Below, piece after piece: positions 6,626-10,996 of a stretch of DNA of 10,996 nucleotides (position 1 is its first letter; each line of letters starts with the position of its first letter). The position numbers were made by a program, and so were the translations under genes. The notes under the pieces were generated by a model. That model did no database searches, had not been told where the DNA came from, and saw only the letters and a list, made by a program, of their open reading frames with translations. This DNA is from an uncultured Clostridium sp. (lineage in GTDB: Bacteria > Bacillota > Clostridia > TANB77 > CAG-508): positions 1-10,996 of the forward strand of contig USFC01000052.1 of NCBI GenBank assembly GCA_900553865.1, in the 5' to 3' direction.

Positions 6626-7408
6626 TTAAATTTTGAAAATTCTTAAAGCGTTCTCATATGTGGCTTTTGCCACTTCTTCTAAAGAAATATTTTTAAATTC
6701 TGCTATTTTTTGTGCAACTAACTTTACATTTCTTGAATCATTTCTGGTTCCTCTTTTAGGTTCTGGAGCTAAATATGGACTGTCCGTTTCTATTAAAATT
6801 TTATTTAGTGGAACCATATTGACCACATCTTTTGCGTTTTTTGAATTTTTAAAGGTTATTGGTCCTGCAAAAGATATGTAAAATCCTAATTTTAAAGCTT
6901 CTTTTACTAGTTCTTGATTTAATGGGCAACAATGAAATACTCCTTTTTCAATTGCTTCATGCTTTTTTAGCATTTCTATTGTATCCATTACAGCTTCTCT
7001 TGTATGAATTACAATTGGAAGCTTATATTTATTAGCAAGTTCTATTTGTTTTTCAAATACTTCTTTTTGTACTTCTTTATTTTCCTTATTCCAATAGTAG
7101 TCTAGCCCAATTTCACCTATAGCTACTATTTTTTTATTCTTATCTTTTTTTACAAGCTCTTCTATTTGCTTTATGCTTTCTTCTATGTTTTCTAACTTTT
7201 CAGGCACATCATTTGGCGAAATTCCACAAATTGAATATATAAATTCATATTCATTTGCAAGTTTTACAGCAAATTCAGATGAACTTATGCTATAGCCTGC
7301 ACACACCCATTTAGTTATTCCTTCTGCATATGTTTTTTCTATTATTTCTTTTCTATCTTCATCAAATTTTTCATCATTGTAATGCGAATGTGAATCAAAA
7401 AACTCCAT
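6626..7408 (-). CDS. TatD family metal-dependent hydrolase
   Basis: This 260-residue protein is a TatD-type amidohydrolase (TIM barrel), a family reported to have 3'-5' DNase activity and implicated in repair. Metal-binding residues fit the family: His7 and His9 in FDSHSHYND, Glu99 in IGEIGLDYYW, His135 in VIHTREA, His159 in FHCC and Asp209 in ETDSPYLAP. The usual GxHP motif reads GISP here (residues 62-65), and the usual FHCFSG reads FHCCPL. Other members vary at these places too, but the combination is unusual. The ATG at 7408 has GGAGG (7421-7425) 12 bases upstream, a slightly long spacing. The gene begins 26 bases after the acpS stop, suggesting an operon. A weak AT-only stem follows the stop codon; no strong terminator is visible. 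Confidence 0.92.
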   Translation of the reverse strand: MEFFDSHSHYNDEKFDEDRKEIIEKTYAEGITKWVCAGYSISSSEFAVKLANEYEFIYSICGISPNDVPEKLENIEESIKQIEELVKKDKNKKIVAIGEIGLDYYWNKENKEVQKEVFEKQIELANKYKLPIVIHTREAVMDTIEMLKKHEAIEKGVFHCCPLNQELVKEALKLGFYISFAGPITFKNSKNAKDVVNMVPLNKILIETDSPYLAPEPKRGTRNDSRNVKLVAQKIAEFKNISLEEVAKATYENALRIFKI

Positions 7409-7434
7409 GTTTATTATATTCCTCCATAAAATTT

Positions 7435-7803
7435 TTATATTTCTACTATGCAGGTAGCAATTGCATATTCTTTTAGGTGTGAAATGCTGATATCTATTTG
7501 TTCTATATTATAATTGTTGTTTAAAAAATGCACATATGGCCTGCCATTTTCGTCATTTAGTACTTCTACATCTTTCCATGTTATTTCATATTTGTTTTTT
7601 AGAAGGCTTGAAATTGCTTTAAATATTGCCTCTTTAGCGGCAAATCTAGCCGCAAAATGTTGATATTTCATATTGTTTTTACTAAAGCAATATTCTATTT
7701 CTTTTTTGGTATATATTTTATTTAAAAATTTATCGCCTAGCTTTTCTATGCTTTCTTTTATTCTGCTAACCTCTATTATATCTGTACCACATTTTATTTT
7801 CAT
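7435..7803 (-). CDS. acpS: holo-[acyl-carrier-protein] synthase
   Basis: This 122-residue protein transfers 4'-phosphopantetheine from coenzyme A to the serine of apo-ACP, which activates the carrier for fatty acid synthesis. The magnesium ligands are in their usual places: Asp8 in GTDIIEVSRI and Glu58 in FAARFAAKEAIFKA. The C-terminal ISISHLKEYAIA motif is also present. Length is typical of bacterial trimeric AcpS. GGAAGG eight bases upstream supports the ATG at 7803. In Bacillus acpS sits near alr; here it pairs with tatD. No clear promoter is visible in the 70 bases upstream, which run into the inverted-repeat element, so transcription may start within or before that element. Confidence 0.95.
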   Translation of the reverse strand: MKIKCGTDIIEVSRIKESIEKLGDKFLNKIYTKKEIEYCFSKNNMKYQHFAARFAAKEAIFKAISSLLKNKYEITWKDVEVLNDENGRPYVHFLNNNYNIEQIDISISHLKEYAIATCIVEI

Positions 7804-7872
7804 TTTTTATTCCTTCCATAAAATAACAAAGGACGTCTGGTGACTTATTCCATTTTTTCCTTTTATATATAC

Positions 7873-8012
7873 AAGAGTATATATATTATTTTTATACCTT
7901 GGTGTCGCGGCCTTTCTTTTATAAAATTACTAGTACGTTGGCCGCTCCAATCGCACTCGCTATAGCTCGTTTGGTCGACTTACGCGGTATTGCAAATAAT
8001 ATATATACTCTT
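7873..8012. repeat. about 140-bp element with terminal inverted repeats and GC-rich core (MITE or structured RNA candidate)
   Basis: This element makes up nearly half of the gene-free stretch 7804-8109. Its ends are inverted repeats: AAGAGTATATATATTATTT at 7873-7891 matches the complement of 7994-8012 exactly, and both arms continue to an ATACC (7894-7898 and complement of 7986-7990). Inside, GCGGCC (7907-7912) can pair with GGCCGC (7940-7945), flanked by TTGG and CCAA. The core (about 7899-7985) is GC-rich with CG dinucleotides, unlike its AT-rich surroundings. A minus-strand open frame across it (7919-8155) ends in a Lys/Arg/Ala-rich tail, has no ribosome binding site and overlaps the WG-repeat gene, so I do not call it a gene. 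The rest of 7804-8109 shows only the hairpin repeat at 8053-8112 and AT-rich sequence. Confidence 0.6.
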
Positions 8013-8052
8013 ATTAAAAATTTATATGATTTTATTAAGTGTAATTTAATGT

Positions 8053-8112
8053 AACTGTTTTTTGCTCCGTCCCCAAAAACAGTTGCAAAAAGAAACGTCC
8101 TAAATAGCGTCA
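8053..8112 (-). repeat. compound hairpin repeat at the 3' end of the WG-repeat gene
   Basis: Two elements lie side by side. The first, 8085-8112, is identical over 28 bases to the repeat at 1401-1432 (complement), lacking only the outer TGAC on one side. The second pairs AACTGTTTTTTG (8053-8064) with CAAAAACAGTT (8074-8084) around a loop that reads GGGACGGAG on the minus strand. In the transcript of the WG-repeat gene these form successive hairpins right after the stop codon, whose TGA is itself the first three bases of the repeat. No long U run follows, so 3'-end protection or weak termination is more likely than strong termination. Confidence 0.75.
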
Positions 8113-9627
8113 TTTTGTATAGTAGTTTGCGTTTATGTCTGTTGCTAAGTGCCATGATGCTATAAAGTCTACTACTAAGGTATTTTCTAAGCTATTTTTA
8201 CATTCTTCTATTACTTTTCCTTTTGAGTCTATACAGCCCCATTTTCCGTCTTTTTTTACTGCTGCATAGCCGTATTTGTTTTGCTCTGTTGCATCTTCGT
8301 ATTGGTAGTCTACTACTACTATTCCTTTTTCGTTTACAAATCCATATTTTCCATCTTTTTTGCTTAAAAATAATGTGTTTGTTGCAAGTATTTCTTTGCT
8401 TTCTTTTTGTTCTAATTTAAAGTTATAGTATTTGTATTCGTCATTTTCTCTAATTTTTATATAATTTTTTTCGTCATTTATTTGTGCTATTATTCCTTTT
8501 GCTTTTACTTTTAAATTGCTGTCTAATAATTCTGATTCAGAATTTTGTTTTTCTGCTTGTAGTATTCCTATTTCTTCTAAATATTTTATATATGTATAAT
8601 TAAATGGATATTTTTCTTCGTTTTTATCATTTATTATTCCATATTTTCCATCTTTTTTAGCTATATAATATTCTCCAAATGTATATGTTAAGTCTTCATA
8701 TTGTGCTGGAATTTTTTCTTCTCCATCTATTGTTTCTACTCCATATTTTCCGTTTGTTTTTATTACTACATCTTGTGTATTTATTTGTTTTACTTCTTCA
8801 AATCCATTTTTTAAATATTCTTTTCCCTCTGTGCTTACTATTTTTAAGTCATTTCCTTCTTTTACTACATACATTTTATTTCCACAAACTTTGCTTATTT
8901 GGTCGTATTTTTCTTCTAGTGCTACTGTTTTGTCACTGTTTATTACCCCATATTTTCCTTGTTCATTTTTTACTATAAAGCCGTTTGAATATTTGCTTGT
9001 AAGTGCTGTAATTTCTGTGTATTTGTTTTCTATTATTACTTTTCCCATGTTGTCTACTATTCCCTTTTTGCCATCTACTGTTGTAATATACACTGATTTT
9101 ACTCCCGGCATTTCTTCTATATTATCTTGTGTACATGATAATATTTCTTTACCTTCTAAATTTATTAGGCCATATTTTCCGTCTTTTTGAACTTTTAATA
9201 TATTTGCTTCATACCACATATTATTGCTTTCGTCATGATTGTATATTGCTTCTACTTTATCGTAAGAAGTAAATATTTCTTTTCCTTTTTCATTTATTGC
9301 TTTTGAGCTATATGTCCCTTTTTCGTAGTCTACATCTTTCATGTAGATGAATACTGGTTTTGTATTATCTGGAATTACTATCATTTCACTGTATTCTGGT
9401 TTTATTATAGTATTTCCTTTTGTATCTATTACTCCCCATTTACCGTTTTCATATACTGCATAATATGCAAGGGCAAATGATTTTTCGTTAGTTTTTGGCT
9501 TTTCTTTAAGTATTTGCTTCATAGCTATTACAAACATTATCATAACTACTATTGCTATAACTACTGCAAATACTTTTTTTAAATTTAATTTTCTATCATC
9601 ATTACTATATCTTTTTCCTCTACTCAT
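8110..9627 (-). CDS. membrane-anchored WG-repeat protein
   Basis: This 505-residue protein has a short basic N-terminus, one transmembrane helix (about residues 18-38) and a long extracytoplasmic region made of about ten WG (KWG) repeats of 35-50 residues. The clearest units read NGKWGVIDTKGN, DGKYGLINLEGK, QGKYGVINSD, NGKYGVETIDGE, DGKYGIIND, DGKYGFVNEKG and DGKWGCIDSKGK. Only the first and last keep Trp; inner copies have Tyr, and one (around EGNDLKIVSTEGK) has decayed. Such repeats fold into beta-rich binding modules, and no enzymatic domain is visible. GGGGAG lies just upstream of the ATG at 9627. The gene follows spoIIE by 69 bases, so it may be cotranscribed or have its own weak promoter. 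The specific function is unknown. The stop codon coincides with the start of an intergenic repeat. Confidence 0.88.
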   Translation of the reverse strand: MSRGKRYSNDDRKLNLKKVFAVVIAIVVMIMFVIAMKQILKEKPKTNEKSFALAYYAVYENGKWGVIDTKGNTIIKPEYSEMIVIPDNTKPVFIYMKDVDYEKGTYSSKAINEKGKEIFTSYDKVEAIYNHDESNNMWYEANILKVQKDGKYGLINLEGKEILSCTQDNIEEMPGVKSVYITTVDGKKGIVDNMGKVIIENKYTEITALTSKYSNGFIVKNEQGKYGVINSDKTVALEEKYDQISKVCGNKMYVVKEGNDLKIVSTEGKEYLKNGFEEVKQINTQDVVIKTNGKYGVETIDGEEKIPAQYEDLTYTFGEYYIAKKDGKYGIINDKNEEKYPFNYTYIKYLEEIGILQAEKQNSESELLDSNLKVKAKGIIAQINDEKNYIKIRENDEYKYYNFKLEQKESKEILATNTLFLSKKDGKYGFVNEKGIVVVDYQYEDATEQNKYGYAAVKKDGKWGCIDSKGKVIEECKNSLENTLVVDFIASWHLATDINANYYTK

Positions 9628-9663
9628 ATTACTCCCCTTTTTCTTTTAAGGTTTATTTTTTAT

Positions 9664-9693
9664 ACTATAACATATTTAGTTGTAAAATAACAA
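9664..9693 (-). promoter_or_regulatory. possible weak promoter for the WG-repeat gene
   Basis: On the minus strand TTGTTA (9688-9693) and TATAGT (9664-9669) are 18 bases apart, which would give a leader of about 30 bases. The match is poor at -35. A small AT-only stem just after the spoIIE stop is too weak to be a convincing terminator, so read-through from spoIIE is equally possible. Confidence 0.3.
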
Positions 9694-9696
9694 GGA

Positions 9697-10996
9697 TTAT
9701 TTTTCATTTACTTTTGCCACAATAACTGTCATGTCATCTTTTGGTTTTCCATAATTATTGTCTATTGCTTCTTGTAAAATTATATCTGCTATTTTTTGAG
9801 CATCATCTGTTTCTATTTCTTCTAACAAGAATTTTACCCACAATTCTTTATTGGTGTACTCTTGTGTAGAATCTATTATTCCGTCACTACACATTACTAA
9901 AATATCTCCATTTTGTAAGTCTTTGTCATATACAATTAAATCTATATCATCTAAAATTCCTGTTGGCAAGCTTACTGATTTTAATACTTCTACGTTTTTC
10001 CTATTTTTTACAAATGTAGGGCAGGCCGCATTTTTTATAAATTCTAAATTTTGTGCATATAGGTCTAAAATTGCTATGTCTAATGTGGCATACATGTCCT
10101 CTTCTGTTTTTCCTGCAACTACTGCATTTAATGTCGAATTTATCATTCTTAATGATGAGTTTTTGTCAAAGCCTGATGCAAGTAAGTTTTCTAACATTCC
10201 TATAGCTGTTTTGCTTGCCTTTCTTGCTTCTTTTCCAGAACCCATTCCGTCACTAAGTGCTAATAAATATTTGCCATCTTCCAATTTTGTTTGTATGCAC
10301 GTATCTCCTGACATTACTGAATCAGCTTTTGTAGCCTTTGCTACTCCTACTGTTACTTTTAGCTTGTCTTGGCTAGTAAAATTGTACATACAGTTTGAAA
10401 CTTTTTTTCTTAATCCACATTCTTGTTTTTGCAAAATCATATTTTGCTCACAAACTTTGGAAATAATTTTTGCCATTTTCTTTATATCGCAGGCAGGTTT
10501 TTCCACATTTTCACAAGAAGGTGTGTATAAAGTTACATCTATTTTTCCAGATTGTTCTTTTTTATAGCTTGCAACTTGTGCTTCTATTCCTTTTTCTTTT
10601 AAAAGTATTTCTATTTCTTCTTTTTGTTTTGAAAATTCGTCTTCTTTATTTTCATCACTTTGCATGTCAAATTCGTTTGCAAGATTTCCTATTGCTTTTG
10701 AAACTTCCTCTAATTGGCTAGATACTGCTTTTTTGCTTTCGTCTAACTTCTTTTTCCATATAAAGTTTATTTTGCTTACTTTGTATGAATAATTTATTGT
10801 TTTTACTATTTGAGCTATATCTTTTTCTACTGAATCGCTTATATATTCTTTTTCATACCCTAATATGTAATTGTTGTGTGCTGCTAATGTGTTTAATAAA
10901 TCTCTTCTTGTTATTGTTTCGTTTTCTAATAAAATATTGAATATATCTTCTATTAGCTCATTTTCTGCTGAATATATATCATCAAATAATATATTT
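9697..10996 (-). CDS. spoIIE: stage II sporulation protein E, C-terminal part (partial at window edge)
   Basis: The frame is open from the stop at 9697 to the right edge, giving about 433 codons. The Met at 10665 is internal, because coding continues upstream without a stop and no ribosome binding site precedes it. The visible part holds a helical, charged region (upstream of 10540) and the PP2C-type phosphatase domain. Its metal-binding motifs are visible: SDGMGSGKEARKA (Asp at 10249-10251), MYATLDIAILDL, MCSDGIID and PKDDMTVIVAKV. SpoIIE dephosphorylates SpoIIAA-P, which frees the forespore sigma factor F, and it also takes part in polar septum formation. The membrane-spanning N-terminal region lies outside the window. 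In many Clostridia tilS and ftsH follow spoIIE; here a WG-repeat gene follows instead. The presence of this gene implies that the organism can make endospores. Confidence 0.93.
   Translation of the reverse strand, partial: NILFDDIYSAENELIEDIFNILLENETITRRDLLNTLAAHNNYILGYEKEYISDSVEKDIAQIVKTINYSYKVSKINFIWKKKLDESKKAVSSQLEEVSKAIGNLANEFDMQSDENKEDEFSKQKEEIEILLKEKGIEAQVASYKKEQSGKIDVTLYTPSCENVEKPACDIKKMAKIISKVCEQNMILQKQECGLRKKVSNCMYNFTSQDKLKVTVGVAKATKADSVMSGDTCIQTKLEDGKYLLALSDGMGSGKEARKASKTAIGMLENLLASGFDKNSSLRMINSTLNAVVAGKTEEDMYATLDIAILDLYAQNLEFIKNAACPTFVKNRKNVEVLKSVSLPTGILDDIDLIVYDKDLQNGDILVMCSDGIIDSTQEYTNKELWVKFLLEEIETDDAQKIADIILQEAIDNNYGKPKDDMTVIVAKVNEK

Noticed and set aside
1401..8112. The TGACGC repeats as a CRISPR array
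   Set aside because: Copies are kilobases apart, in different intergenic regions, without regularly spaced unique spacers or cas genes.
7919..8155. Minus-strand open frame of 78 codons
   Set aside because: It has no ribosome binding site, overlaps the 3' end of the WG-repeat gene in another frame, and runs through the repeat and the inverted-repeat element. Its Lys/Arg/Ala-rich tail reflects the GC-rich core.
8110..9600. WG repeats as a DNA tandem repeat or CRISPR-like array
   Set aside because: The repeats are conserved at protein level only, with diverged DNA and variable unit length.
9851..10567. Plus-strand open frame of 238 codons
   Set aside because: It lies wholly antisense to the SpoIIE phosphatase domain and has no recognisable protein features; it is a shadow of biased codon use.
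10663..10665. ATG at 10665 as the start of the phosphatase gene
   Set aside because: The frame stays open to the window edge, no Shine-Dalgarno precedes this ATG, and SpoIIE needs a large N-terminal membrane region, so the gene is partial.

Overview
The window looks like chromosomal DNA from a low-GC, endospore-forming Firmicute of the class Clostridia. The support is strong AT bias, AGGAGG-type ribosome binding sites, sigma-A promoters with TTGACA/TATAAT boxes, a SpoIIE phosphatase, and a 3D-domain cell-wall protein next to tatD. An uncultured gut lineage is plausible, but genus cannot be assigned from sequence alone. All genes but one lie on the minus strand. I see no tRNA, rRNA, CRISPR array, phage gene or transposase gene.

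Layout from high to low coordinates, which is the direction of transcription for most genes. The C-terminal part of spoIIE enters from the right edge (9697-10996). It is followed by a membrane-anchored WG-repeat protein (8110-9627). A 306-base non-coding stretch (7804-8109) then holds a hairpin-rich intergenic repeat and a roughly 140-bp element with terminal inverted repeats and a GC-rich core. Next come acpS and tatD (7435-7803, 6626-7408), probably cotranscribed. A YabE/RpfB-like DUF348-G5-3D protein (5456-6448) follows, with its own consensus promoter. Exonuclease III and an AI-2E-family transporter (4611-5378, 3463-4590) form a close pair. The only plus-strand gene, a COG2426 small multidrug export protein (2737-3297), has a consensus promoter and a long hairpin terminator. 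At the left are a Tim44-like zinc-ribbon membrane protein (1515-2444) and an SPFH (band 7) protein with two zinc ribbons (143-1384).

The genes are mostly housekeeping: lipid carrier activation (AcpS), DNA repair (ExoIII, possibly TatD), cell wall (3D protein), sporulation (SpoIIE) and membrane organisation (SPFH plus Tim44-like). I found no defence or biosynthetic system.

The most unusual content is between genes. A palindromic repeat about 32 bp long, with TGACGC and GCGTCA ends, occurs at 1401-1432, 5417-5448 and 8085-8112, with a diverged copy at 3432-3465 and a fragment at 1433-1450. A related GGGGACGG/GTCCCC hairpin motif recurs at 12-48, 3448-3482 and 8053-8084. In two cases the stop codon of the upstream gene is the first three bases of the repeat, so these elements sit exactly at gene ends and may act as terminators or mRNA 3'-end structures. 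The 7873-8012 inverted-repeat element is a separate candidate for a MITE or a structured RNA.
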